64,000 nucleotides of DNA. Source: an uncultured Paracoccus sp. GTDB taxonomy: Bacteria > Pseudomonadota > Alphaproteobacteria > Rhodobacterales > Rhodobacteraceae. Shown one piece after another: positions 9,093 to 17,997 of the stretch; position 1 is the first letter of the stretch, and each line of letters opens with the position of its first letter. A program made the translations under genes and the position numbers. Under the pieces are notes generated by a model. It was not told where the DNA came from. It did no database searches and saw only the letters and a list, made by a program, of their open reading frames with translations. The stretch is from NCBI RefSeq assembly GCF_945915435.1, contig NZ_CAMEFG010000001.1:62001-126000 (forward strand). Reading direction: 5' to 3'.

Positions 9093-10397
9093 TCAATGCC
9101 CGCCATCGCCATCCGCATGCAGCCGCGCACGGATGCGCCGGATCGACAGCCAGACCAGCCCCACGACCACGGGCGTCAGCACCGCGATCAGCAAGGTCTT
9201 GTCGATGCCAAGCCGCTGCGCCAGCGGGGCTGTCGCATAGCCCGCCAGCCCCACCGCGTAATAGCTGATGGCGACGACCGACAGCCCTTCAACCGTGTGT
9301 TGCAGGCGCAGTTGCAGGTCGGCCCGGCGGTCCATGCGCTGCATGATGGCCTGGTTCTGCGCGCTGCGTTCGACGTCGACACGGGTGCGCAGCAACTCGC
9401 CCGCGCGTTCGGTGCGGCGCAGCATGTCCTCCAGCCGCTTTTCGGCGGATTTGACGGTGCGCATGGCGGGGGCGTAGCGGCGGGCCATGAACTCGGTCAG
9501 CATCTGCCGCCCGGCAAAGCGGCTTTCGCGCAGCACCCGGACCCGGTCCAGCACGATCGCCTCATAGGCGCCGGTCGCGCCGAAGCGAAAGGCATGCGCC
9601 GCCGCCGCCGATTCGAGCTGCGCCGAGACGGCAAGCAATTCCTGCAAGGCCAGTTCGGCGGGAAGATCGGATCTGATCATGCTTTGCACGATCTGGTTCA
9701 GGCGCGGGTCCAGCACGTTCAACTGCGCGGTCAGGTCGCGCGCGCGGCCCATGCCCAGCATGGACAGGGCGCGATAGGTCTCAAGCTCCAGCAGGCGCTG
9801 GACGATGCGGCCCACGCGGTCCTGCGGGACACCGGGCTTGACGAAGATCGCGAAACGCATCCAGCCCGCCGGGTCGATCCTGAAATCCCCGGCGACGATA
9901 GCGACCTCCTCCAGCACCCAGACGGCGGCCATGCTGTCGGGAATGAACCAGTCTTGCAGGAAAGGCTGGATATCCTGGGGATCGTCGGGCAGGTAATCGA
10001 CATGGACCATGACCGCCACGATCCGCTTGCCCAGCGATTCACGCTGCCATTCGGCCGGAAAGACCTCGGCAGCCGAGGGATCGAAGGGCCGTTCCGGCAA
10101 TCGCGGGGTCGAGGCGGTATAGGTCACGAATTCGGTATGGCTTTCCCACCGCAGCTTGTAGCGCCCAAGCCGCGCGGCGTAATGACCGGCGGAGATATCG
10201 GGCCGCGGCGCGGCGTGGCGCTGGCACAACTCCTCCAGGTGGCGGGCGTCCTCGGCCCGGTCGCGGTTTGCCGCGTCCCTGGGGTGCTTGAAGGCCAGGT
10301 GAACCGTCGTGCCCGGCACCGGCATCCGCGACGAAGGCCGGGCATGCAACTCGTTGACCAGTTCATAGCGGTGCGGATGTTCTTCGATCATGTCCAT
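9093..10397 (-). CDS. DUF3422 family membrane-anchored protein
   Basis: A 434-residue protein recognisable by its N-terminal H-P-H-R-Y-E-L-V-N-E-L-H-A-R-P motif, the hallmark of DUF3422, which is common in Rhodobacterales. A long helical, charged middle part (about residues 190-370, many R and E) precedes two hydrophobic helices near the C-terminus (about 375-425) and a basic tail. The expected topology is a large cytosolic domain held at the inner membrane. No function is established for the family. It is transcribed opposite to the L,D-transpeptidase, with about 160 bases between. Confidence 0.8.
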   Translation of the reverse strand: MDMIEEHPHRYELVNELHARPSSRMPVPGTTVHLAFKHPRDAANRDRAEDARHLEELCQRHAAPRPDISAGHYAARLGRYKLRWESHTEFVTYTASTPRLPERPFDPSAAEVFPAEWQRESLGKRIVAVMVHVDYLPDDPQDIQPFLQDWFIPDSMAAVWVLEEVAIVAGDFRIDPAGWMRFAIFVKPGVPQDRVGRIVQRLLELETYRALSMLGMGRARDLTAQLNVLDPRLNQIVQSMIRSDLPAELALQELLAVSAQLESAAAAHAFRFGATGAYEAIVLDRVRVLRESRFAGRQMLTEFMARRYAPAMRTVKSAEKRLEDMLRRTERAGELLRTRVDVERSAQNQAIMQRMDRRADLQLRLQHTVEGLSVVAISYYAVGLAGYATAPLAQRLGIDKTLLIAVLTPVVVGLVWLSIRRIRARLHADGDGGH

Positions 10398-10561
10398 GGG
10401 CCGAGGTTATGCCCATGCCCCGTGAAAAATGAAGCGCAATCGAACCCTTTTCGCAACGCTGACGCAAACCGGGCACACGGGGGGTTCAGCGCATCGTGAT
10501 CCACGATCCCATTGCGGGAAATGCGCGCTCAAGGCAAAGTGAAGAAAAAAGGGACAGGCAG

Positions 10562-11077
10562 ATGAAGATTTCGCGCAGGACATTGCTTGCAGGCGCGGCG
10601 CTTGGCGCACTGACGGCTTGCTCGACCACGCCCAGCAAATTCAAGAAATACGACGGACCGCCCGTGACGCAGGTTCTTGTGCGCAAGGGCGAAAGGAAGA
10701 TGTATCTGCTCAACGGCAACCGCGCGCTGAAGGTCTACAATGTCGGCCTTGGCTTCGCGCCCGTTGGCCATAAGAATTTCGAGGGCGATGGCCGCACGCC
10801 CGAAGGGCTTTATCATATCGACCGGCGCAACCCCAACAGCCGCTATCACCTGTCCCTCGGCGTGTCCTATCCCAATGAGGTCGATACGGCGCGGGCGATG
10901 GCGATGGGCCGCAGCGCGGGCAGCGATATCTTCATTCATGGCCGGGGTCCCGAGGGCCGCGCGCTGGTCCAGCAACGCTGGGACTGGACCGTGGGCTGCA
11001 TCGCCGTTTCCGACGAGGAAATGGAGGATGTCTATGCCATGGTCCAGGACGGCACCCCCATCATCATCACGCCCTGA
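10562..11077 (+). CDS. L,D-transpeptidase (YkuD domain), exported
   Basis: A 171-residue cell-envelope protein. The N-terminus carries a twin-arginine-type sequence (S-R-R-T-L-L-A-G) and an L-T-A-C lipobox-like end, so it could be a Tat substrate or a lipoprotein. The YkuD domain shows I-H-G-R-G-P-E-G and the catalytic T-V-G-C-I-A-V-S-D motif with the nucleophilic cysteine. Such enzymes form 3-3 cross-links or attach proteins to peptidoglycan. The ATG at 10562 is preferred over an earlier in-frame one because the export signal starts there. A strong hairpin terminator follows. Confidence 0.85.
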   Translation: MKISRRTLLAGAALGALTACSTTPSKFKKYDGPPVTQVLVRKGERKMYLLNGNRALKVYNVGLGFAPVGHKNFEGDGRTPEGLYHIDRRNPNSRYHLSLGVSYPNEVDTARAMAMGRSAGSDIFIHGRGPEGRALVQQRWDWTVGCIAVSDEEMEDVYAMVQDGTPIIITP

Positions 11078-11100
11078 CAGGGCCGGAACGGACGAACGCA

Positions 11101-11125
11101 AAAGGCGGGCCTGAAGCCCGCCTTT
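11101..11125. terminator. Bidirectional hairpin terminator
   Basis: A perfect 10-base stem (AAAGGCGGGC with GCCCGCCTTT) and a 5-base loop lie between the convergent L,D-transpeptidase and pntB genes. A-rich and T-rich ends on the two sides let it work for both strands. Confidence 0.85.
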
Positions 11126-11145
11126 CCCCTTGTCCCGCGCCCGGA

Positions 11146-12588
11146 TCAGTCGATCATGGGCAGCAGGGCATCCACGGATTTCTTGGCATCGCCATAGAAC
11201 ATGCGGGTGTTTTCCTTGTAGAACAGCGGGTTCTCGATACCGGAATAGCCCGTGCCCTGGCCGCGCTTGGAAACGAAGACCTGTTTCGCCTTCCAGACCT
11301 CCAGCACCGGCATCCCGGCGATGGGGCTGTTGGGGTCCTCCTGCGCCGCAGGGTTCACGATGTCGTTCGAGCCGATGACGATCACCACATCCGTGCTGGG
11401 GAAATCCTCGTTGATCTCGTCCATCTCCATCACGATGTCATAGGGCACCTTCGCCTCGGCCAGCAGAACGTTCATGTGGCCCGGCAGGCGGCCCGCGACC
11501 GGGTGGATCGCAAAGCGCACGTTCTTGCCCTTGGCGCGCAGCTTGCGGGTCAGTTCGCTGACCGATTGCTGCGCCTGTGCCACGGCCATGCCGTAACCCG
11601 GAACGATGATCACCTCGTCGGCCTCGTTCAGCGCGGCGGCCACGCCGTCGGCGTCGATGGCGATCTGCTCGCCCTCGATCTCCATCGCGGGGCCGGTCTC
11701 GCCGCCGAAGCCGCCAAGGATCACGCTGACAAAATGGCGGTTCATCGCCTTGCACATGATATAGGACAGGATCGCGCCCGAGGAACCGACCAGCGCGCCG
11801 ACCACGATCAGAAGATCGTTGCCAAGCGTGAAGCCGATGGCGGCGGCGGCCCAGCCCGAATAGCTGTTGAGCATCGAGACCACGACCGGCATGTCCGCGC
11901 CGCCGATGCCCATGATCAGGTGATAGCCGATGAAGAAGGCGAAAAGCGTGATCAGCAGCAGCCACAGCACCGCCGGACCCGTGCCCATACAGTAAAGCAC
12001 GCCCAGCAGGATCGACAGCGCCAGCGCGCCGGCATTCAGCATATGGCCGCCGGGCAGCTTGCGAGGCTTGCCGTCGATCTTGCCCGACAGCTTGCCGAAG
12101 GCCACCACGGACCCCGTGAAGGTCACCGCGCCGATGAAGATGCCCAGAAAGACCTCGACCTTCAGCACCGCGATCTCGGCCGGGGTTTTCGAGGCGAGGA
12201 CGGCGGCGAAGCCGTGGAAGGTCTCGGCAGCGTTCTCGGCCCGAAGGCGCAACACCCGCGACAGTTCGAACTGGGCGTTGAAGCCGATGATGACGGCGGC
12301 AAGCCCGACAAGGCTGTGCATCGCGGCGACAAGCTGCGGCATCTCGGTCATCTGGACGCGCTGCGCGACGACCCAGCCGATGGCGCCGCCGATCGCCAGC
12401 ATGACCAGCGTCAGCCCCCAATTGCCATAGCCCGGCCCGATCAGCGTGGCGACGATCGCCAGCGCCATCGCCACGATGCCATACCAGACCGCGCGCTTGG
12501 CGCTTTCCTGTCCCGAAAGCCCGCCGAGCGACAGGATGAACAGCACGGCCGCGACCACATAGGCGGCGGTGGTGAATCCGTATTCCAT
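11146..12588 (-). CDS. pntB: NAD(P) transhydrogenase subunit beta
   Basis: About 480 residues. This is the membrane and NADP(H)-binding subunit of the proton-translocating transhydrogenase, which makes NADPH from NADH at the expense of the proton gradient. About nine hydrophobic helices fill the first 270 residues. The C-terminal domain III shows [12 protein letters not shown] and the [14 protein letters not shown] segment of the NADP site. The ATG at 12588 is favoured over the ATG one codon earlier because the AGGAGG motif is at better spacing. It begins 10 bases after the pntA stop. Confidence 0.95.
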   Translation of the reverse strand: MEYGFTTAAYVVAAVLFILSLGGLSGQESAKRAVWYGIVAMALAIVATLIGPGYGNWGLTLVMLAIGGAIGWVVAQRVQMTEMPQLVAAMHSLVGLAAVIIGFNAQFELSRVLRLRAENAAETFHGFAAVLASKTPAEIAVLKVEVFLGIFIGAVTFTGSVVAFGKLSGKIDGKPRKLPGGHMLNAGALALSILLGVLYCMGTGPAVLWLLLITLFAFFIGYHLIMGIGGADMPVVVSMLNSYSGWAAAAIGFTLGNDLLIVVGALVGSSGAILSYIMCKAMNRHFVSVILGGFGGETGPAMEIEGEQIAIDADGVAAALNEADEVIIVPGYGMAVAQAQQSVSELTRKLRAKGKNVRFAIHPVAGRLPGHMNVLLAEAKVPYDIVMEMDEINEDFPSTDVVIVIGSNDIVNPAAQEDPNSPIAGMPVLEVWKAKQVFVSKRGQGTGYSGIENPLFYKENTRMFYGDAKKSVDALLPMID

Positions 12589-12598
12589 CATGCCCTCC

Positions 12599-14173
12599 TT
12601 ACGATTTCTGGAACATGGCAAGCATCCGGCGCGTGACCAGGAAACCGCCGAAGATATTGATCCCGGCCATGAAGACCGAAAGCGCCGCAAGGATCACGAC
12701 CAGCCACGACCCCGAGCCGATCTGCAACAGCGCCCCCACGATGATGATCGAGGAAATCGCATTGGTGATCGCCATCAAGGGCGTGTGCAGCGAATGGCTG
12801 ACGTTCCAGATGACCTGGAAACCGACAAAGACCGCCAGCACGAAAACGATGAAATGCGACAGGAAGCTGGCAGGCGCATAGGCCCCGACCAGCAGCATGG
12901 CGACGGCGCCCGCGCCCAGCAGGGTGACCTGCGATTTCGTCTGCGCCCGGAACTCGGCTATTTCCCTGGCCCGGCGTTCCTCGGGGGTCAGTTCCTTCGG
13001 TTTTTCCTTGGGCTTGGCGGCGGCGATGGCCGCGACCTTGGGCGGCGGCGGCGGCCATGTCACGTCGCCCGCATGGGTGACGGTCGCGCCGCGGATGACG
13101 TCGTCCTCCATGTTCTGGACCGGCACGCCGTCCTTGCCCGGCGTCAGGTCGCTCAGCATGTGGCGGACGTTGTTGCCGTAAAGCTCGGACGCCTGTGCGC
13201 CCATGCGCGACGGGAAATCGGTATAGCCGATGATCACCACGCCGTTTTCGGTCACGAAGCGTTCGTCGGGCACGGTCAGTTCGCAGTTGCCCCCACGCTC
13301 GGCGGCAAGGTCCACGATGACCGAGCCGCGCTTCATCGCCTCGACCATGTCGCGGGTCCACAGGACCGGCGCGTCGCGGCCCGGAATCAGCGCCGTGGTG
13401 ATGACGATATCCATCTCGGGCGCGAGTTCGCGGAACTTCTTCAACTGCGCCTCGCGGAATTCGGGGGACGAGGGCGCCGCATAGCCGCCCGTCGCCGCGC
13501 CGTCCTGCTGGTCGCCCGCAAAGTCCAGATAGACGAACTCCGCGCCCATCGATTCGATCTGCTCGGCCACCTCGGGGCGGACGTCGAAGGCATAGACCTG
13601 CGCGCCAAGGCTGGTCGCGGCCCCGATGGCCGCAAGCCCCGCGACGCCCGCGCCGACGACCAGCACCTTGGCGGGCGGCACCTTGCCCGCCGCCGTCACT
13701 TGGCCCGTGAAGAAGCGCCCGAAGTTGTTCGCCGCCTCGATCACCGCGCGATAACCCGCGATATTGGCCATCGAGGACAGCGCGTCCATCTTTTGCGCCC
13801 GGCTGATGCGCGGCACCATGTCCATCGCAATGGCGGTCACGCCCTGGTCGCGCGCGGCCTCGAGCAGTTCGGGGTTCTGCGCGGGCAGGAAATAGGAAAT
13901 CAGCGTCTGGCCCGAACGCATCCCGCCAATCTCGTCCTGGCTGGGCGGGCGGACCTTGACGACGATATCGGCGCCCTCGACCAGCGCGGCGGCATCGGGC
14001 GCGACCTGCACCCCTGCCCCCTCATAGGCCGCGTCGGTGAAGCCCGCACGCGCCCCCGCGCCGGATTCGACCATGACCTCGTATCCGAGCTTCTTCAGAT
14101 GCGCCGCCGAGGATGGCGTAATCGCAACCCGGCTTTCACCATCCTGAACTTCCTTAAGTGCGCCGACTTTCAT
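12599..14173 (-). CDS. pntA: NAD(P) transhydrogenase subunit alpha
   Basis: A 524-residue alpha subunit in a single chain, with NAD(H)-binding domain I and the first membrane part of domain II. It is not split into PntAA and PntAB. The N-terminal alanine-dehydrogenase-like fold has the dinucleotide motif [10 protein letters not shown] at about residues 180-189. After a proline-lysine-rich linker near 380-400, about four hydrophobic helices close the protein. It is co-transcribed with pntB 10 bases downstream. Confidence 0.95.
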   Translation of the reverse strand: MKVGALKEVQDGESRVAITPSSAAHLKKLGYEVMVESGAGARAGFTDAAYEGAGVQVAPDAAALVEGADIVVKVRPPSQDEIGGMRSGQTLISYFLPAQNPELLEAARDQGVTAIAMDMVPRISRAQKMDALSSMANIAGYRAVIEAANNFGRFFTGQVTAAGKVPPAKVLVVGAGVAGLAAIGAATSLGAQVYAFDVRPEVAEQIESMGAEFVYLDFAGDQQDGAATGGYAAPSSPEFREAQLKKFRELAPEMDIVITTALIPGRDAPVLWTRDMVEAMKRGSVIVDLAAERGGNCELTVPDERFVTENGVVIIGYTDFPSRMGAQASELYGNNVRHMLSDLTPGKDGVPVQNMEDDVIRGATVTHAGDVTWPPPPPKVAAIAAAKPKEKPKELTPEERRAREIAEFRAQTKSQVTLLGAGAVAMLLVGAYAPASFLSHFIVFVLAVFVGFQVIWNVSHSLHTPLMAITNAISSIIIVGALLQIGSGSWLVVILAALSVFMAGINIFGGFLVTRRMLAMFQKS

Positions 14174-14262
14174 CGTGCCCCCCTCTTGTCGCAGACCTTC
14201 GGGGTTTTAGCATTGCCGGTTGCGGTATCACAAGGGCGCGAGCGACCTGAGCGGCGCGAAGG

Positions 14263-14706
14263 TCATAGCCACCGGCGGACCCGCGCCTTGTAGTCGCGAA
14301 AGCCCTGGCCGAACTCGGCTTCGATCACGCGCTCTTCGGGCAGGATGAAGAAGCGGGTCAGCGCTTGGGCGAAAACGGGCAGAAGGACCAGCCCGACCGG
14401 CAGTTGCAAGGCCAGCAGGACGCCGCCCATGACCAGCAGGTCGCCCAGATAGATCGGGTTGCGCGAAAAGCGGAACGGGCCGTCCGTCACCAGCGCCTTG
14501 GGCACCAGCCCCGGCATGAAGCTGGTGCGCGCCCGCGTCATCGTGGCGGCCGCCCACATCATCAACCCGATTCCCGCCGCCGTGACGCCAAGCCCCGCGA
14601 CCTGCACCGCCTTGGGCAGCGCGACCGGCCAAAGCCTTCCCAGCAGCATGCCGGCCACCACGAAGGCGGCCAGCCAGAATTGCGGCAGGGCGGCAAGCCG
14701 GGCCAT
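14263..14706 (-). CDS. Isoprenylcysteine carboxyl methyltransferase-like membrane protein
   Basis: A 147-residue polytopic membrane protein. It shows the ICMT/PEMT-type C-terminal methyl-donor motif: G-P-F-R-F-S-R-N-P-I-Y-L-G-D in the middle and E-E-R-V-I-E-A-E-F-G-Q-G-F-R-D-Y near the end. Bacterial members methylate unknown, probably lipid, substrates. Its ATG overlaps the TAA stop of malate synthase G by one base, so it is probably translated from the glcB transcript. The substrate is unknown. Confidence 0.8.
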   Translation of the reverse strand: MARLAALPQFWLAAFVVAGMLLGRLWPVALPKAVQVAGLGVTAAGIGLMMWAAATMTRARTSFMPGLVPKALVTDGPFRFSRNPIYLGDLLVMGGVLLALQLPVGLVLLPVFAQALTRFFILPEERVIEAEFGQGFRDYKARVRRWL

Positions 14707-16862
14707 TACCGCGCCGCGGCCTCATCGGCCTGCAACGCCTTGGCCTGCTGGCGGCGGGCGTGCAGCACCGGCTCGGTATAGCCCGACGGCTGTTCGCGGC
14801 CCAGAAAGACCAGATCGCAAGCCGCCTGGAAGGCCACGCCGTCAAAGCCCGGCGCCATCGGACGATAGAGCGGGTCGCCCGCGTTCTGGCGGTCCACCAC
14901 CTGCGCCATCTTGCGCAGCCCGTCCATCACCTGCGCCTCGGTCACGACGCCGTGCAGCAGCCAGTTCGCCAGTTGCTGGCTGGAGATGCGCAGCGTCGCC
15001 CGATCCTCCATCAGGCCCACGTCGTGGATGTCGGGCACCTTGGAACAGCCCACGCCCTGGTCGATCCAGCGCACGACATAGCCAAGGATGCCCTGGCAGT
15101 TGTTTTCGATCTCGGCCCGAATCTCGTCGTCGCTGTAGTTGCGCCCGGCGGCCAGCGGAACCGTCAGCAGGTCGTCCAGGCGCGAAGGGCGCGGGTTGGC
15201 GGCAAGTTCGCGCTGGCGGGCATGAACGTCGACCTTGTGGTAATGGGTCGCATGCAGCGTCGCGGCGGTGGGGCTGGGAACCCATGCGGTATTGGCCCCG
15301 GACTGCGGATGGGCGATCTTCTGCGCCAGCATGTCGGCCATGCGGTCGGGCGCGGCCCACATCCCCTTGCCGATCTGCGCGCGGCCCGCAAGCCCGCAGG
15401 CCAGGCCGATATCGACGTTGCGGTCCTCGTAGGCGCTGATCCAGGGCTGGGATTTCATCTCGCCCTTGGCCAGCATCGGCCCCGCCTCGATCGAGGTGTG
15501 GTATTCGTCCCCCGTCCGGTCAAGGAAGCCGGTGTTGATGAAGGCCACGCGATGCTTCGCCGCCCGGATGCACTCGGCAAGGTTGGCGCTGGTGCGGCGT
15601 TCCTCGTCCATGATGCCCAGCTTGACGGTGTATTGCGGCAAGCCCAGAACTTCCTCGACGCGGGTAAAGATCTCGTCGGCGAAGGCGACCTCTTCGGGAC
15701 CGTGCATCTTGGGCTTGACGACATAGACCGAGCCGGTGGCCGAATTGCGCGGGCCTTCCTGCCTTTGCAGGTCGTGCATGGCGCAAAGCGTGGTGATCAT
15801 GGCATCCATCAGGCCCTCGTGGACCTCGTTGCCGTCGCGGTCCAGGATGGCGGGGTTGGTCATCAGGTGACCGACGTTGCGCACCAGCATCAGCGCGCGG
15901 CCACGGAAGCTGACGGGCTGGCCATCTGGCCCGGTCGCCTGAACGTCGCCCGCAAGGCGGCGGGTGAAGGTCTTGCCGCCCTTCTCGACCTGTTCGGACA
16001 GGGTGCCGTCCATCAGGCCCAGCCAGTTGGAATAGGCCAGGGTCTTGTCCTCGCCATCGACGCAGGCGACGGAATCCTCGCAATCCATGATCGCGGAAAG
16101 GGCCGATTCCAGCACGATATCCGAAATCCCGGCCTTGTCCTGCCGGCCCACGGGGGTCGAGGCGTCGATGCGGATGCGAATCAGCAACCCGTTGTTGCGC
16201 AGGAAGATGTCCGAGGGCGCTGCGGTCTCGCCGATATGGCCCGCGAATTGCGCCGGATCGCGCAGGGCGGGGCGCAGCGCGCCGTTTTCGACCGAAAGCG
16301 CAGGGGCTTCGGCCCAGCTTCCATCGGCCAGCGGCGCGGCCTCGTCCAGAAAGTCGCGGCCCCACGCGATCACCCGCGCGCCGCGTTCGGCGTCGTAGCC
16401 CTTGCCCGCAGGCGCATCGCCAAGCGCATCGGTGCCGTAAAGCGCGTCATAGAGGCTGCCCCAACGCGCATTCGCCGCGTTCAGCGCATAGCGTGCGTTG
16501 GTGATCGGCACGACAAGCTGAGGCCCGGCGATGCTGGCGAATTCGGGGTCGGTATCGGCGGTCTCGACCTGGAAGGGCGCGCCTTCGGGGACCAGATAGC
16601 CGATGTCGGTCAGAAACTCGCGATAGGCCGTCAGATCGACGGGTTTGCCCCGGTTCGCGGCATGCCAGCCATCCAGCCGGGACTGGAGTTCCTCGCGCTT
16701 TTTCAGCAACGCGCCATTGCGGGGGCCAAGCTCGTGCACCAGCGCGGAAAAGCCTTCCCAGAAGCGGCGCGGTTCGACGCCCGTGCCGGGCAGCGCACGC
16801 TGGTTGATGAAGTCGGCCAGAACCTGATCGACCCTGAGACCGGCTTTCTCGATACGTTCCAT
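14706..16862 (-). CDS. glcB: Malate synthase G
   Basis: A 718-residue cytosolic enzyme that condenses glyoxylate and acetyl-CoA to malate. The length matches the monomeric G isoform (about 720) rather than the short A form. Typical motifs seen include [29 protein letters not shown] and [13 protein letters not shown]. The start at 16862 is the first that gives the family N-terminus (M-E-R-I-E-K). An isocitrate lyase gene is not in the window, so glyoxylate could come from glycolate or ureides. The BHA cycle genes at 39-44 kb use the same substrate. Confidence 0.95.
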   Translation of the reverse strand: MERIEKAGLRVDQVLADFINQRALPGTGVEPRRFWEGFSALVHELGPRNGALLKKREELQSRLDGWHAANRGKPVDLTAYREFLTDIGYLVPEGAPFQVETADTDPEFASIAGPQLVVPITNARYALNAANARWGSLYDALYGTDALGDAPAGKGYDAERGARVIAWGRDFLDEAAPLADGSWAEAPALSVENGALRPALRDPAQFAGHIGETAAPSDIFLRNNGLLIRIRIDASTPVGRQDKAGISDIVLESALSAIMDCEDSVACVDGEDKTLAYSNWLGLMDGTLSEQVEKGGKTFTRRLAGDVQATGPDGQPVSFRGRALMLVRNVGHLMTNPAILDRDGNEVHEGLMDAMITTLCAMHDLQRQEGPRNSATGSVYVVKPKMHGPEEVAFADEIFTRVEEVLGLPQYTVKLGIMDEERRTSANLAECIRAAKHRVAFINTGFLDRTGDEYHTSIEAGPMLAKGEMKSQPWISAYEDRNVDIGLACGLAGRAQIGKGMWAAPDRMADMLAQKIAHPQSGANTAWVPSPTAATLHATHYHKVDVHARQRELAANPRPSRLDDLLTVPLAAGRNYSDDEIRAEIENNCQGILGYVVRWIDQGVGCSKVPDIHDVGLMEDRATLRISSQQLANWLLHGVVTEAQVMDGLRKMAQVVDRQNAGDPLYRPMAPGFDGVAFQAACDLVFLGREQPSGYTEPVLHARRQQAKALQADEAAAR

Positions 16863-16993
16863 GACGGCACCTTTTCGACGACGGAATTCTTCTGGCGCGT
16901 TGGTATGCGATGGCGCACAGGGTTGCAATCCGTCCGGTATGCGATTGTGGACGGGGATGCGCCCGGCCTTCGCGCGGCCCGAAAAGCGGCATG

Positions 16994-17024
16994 AAAAAGC
17001 CGCACCGGGGCAACCCGATGCGGC
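16994..17024 (-). terminator. Rho-independent terminator of the Ala-rich protein gene
   Basis: The stem pairs GCCGCA with TGCGGC and CGGG with CCCG around one mismatch, with a GCAA loop. Read on the minus strand the stem is followed by TTTTT. It lies just beyond the stop of the gene at 17045-17803. Confidence 0.8.
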
Positions 17025-17044
17025 GAAACCCGTTCAGGCGGCAA

Positions 17045-17803
17045 TCACTCGGTGGTGACGGGCTGACCTTCGGGGGTGCGGGCGGCGTCCACAGCCTCAT
17101 TCAGCGCATCGGCGGCGTCCGACGCGGCAGAGGCGGCGCCTTCAGCGGCTTCGGCAACGGCATCCATCGCGCCCGCTGCGGCCTCGCTTGCCGCGTCAGC
17201 GGCTGCGGCGGCTGCTTCCGAAGCGGCAGAGGCCGCGTCGCTTGCAGCCTCGCTTGCCGCATCGGTGGTGTCCTCGACGGCCTCGCCCGTGGCGGTGGCG
17301 GCGTCGTCGGCCACCTCGGCCGCGGCATCGGCAGCCGTGCCGGCGGCATCGGCTGCGGAATCGGCGGCATCCGTGGCAGCGGCAGCGGCGTCGTCAGCCG
17401 CATCCGCGGCGTCGTCGGCAGTCGCATCCGCAGCGGCGGCAGCGTCATCGGCAGCCTCGCCTGCCGCATCCGCCGCGTCGTCCGCGGCTTCGCCCACCGC
17501 ATCGGCTGCATCCTCGGCCGCGGCTGCGGCGTCGTCGGCTGCATCCTCGGCAGAGGCGGCGGCGTCATCGGCGGCCTCTTCCGCCGGGGTGGTCGCGGCG
17601 GGCGCTTCCTCGACGGTCACGCTGTCGTCGCGCATGAAATATTGCAGCGCGAAATAGGCCACGGCCAGCGCGAGCAGGATGCCGATGATCAGCGGCAGAG
17701 GCGACGAGCGCGTCTCGACCGGCTCGACGCGGGTTTCGCCAGCCGGGGGCGTGCGATCGCTGGGATCGACCGGACGGTGGGGATCGTTGGGGTCGTGGGT
17801 CAT
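17045..17803 (-). CDS. Membrane-anchored alanine/aspartate-rich repeat protein
   Basis: A 252-residue protein of unknown function. The N-terminal 35 residues are polar and proline-rich, one membrane segment lies at about 36-57, and the remaining about 190 residues are almost only A, D, E, S and T. Short repeated units such as A-A-D-D-A-A and A-S-E-A-A dominate, and charge is strongly acidic until about 200. The segment is predicted to be helical or a flexible stalk. A long serine/alanine-coding shadow frame on the other strand is a by-product of the repeat. It has its own terminator and is divergent from pepN. Confidence 0.7.
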   Translation of the reverse strand: MTHDPNDPHRPVDPSDRTPPAGETRVEPVETRSSPLPLIIGILLALAVAYFALQYFMRDDSVTVEEAPAATTPAEEAADDAAASAEDAADDAAAAAEDAADAVGEAADDAADAAGEAADDAAAAADATADDAADAADDAAAAATDAADSAADAAGTAADAAAEVADDAATATGEAVEDTTDAASEAASDAASAASEAAAAAADAASEAAAGAMDAVAEAAEGAASAASDAADALNEAVDAARTPEGQPVTTE

Positions 17804-17997
17804 GTCGTTATCCTCGTTATGCTTCTTATCATTTGCTGGGCCAAATCTCGCGGGCCAATTCCCCGATGCGCTTCAAGGATTTGAGCGAATCGGGCCATTG
17901 CGTTTCTACACTGCCGCTTGCGACCGCGCCATCCAGCGGATAACACTCATCATCCCGCACGGGTTCCCCCGCGCGGCCTGTCCTGCGGAGAACCGTC

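Noticed and set aside
17076..17657. A plus-strand serine/alanine-rich frame of 193 codons
   Set aside because: It is the complement of the Ala/Asp repeat gene; the repeat opens all frames. The minus-strand gene has the membrane segment and terminator.
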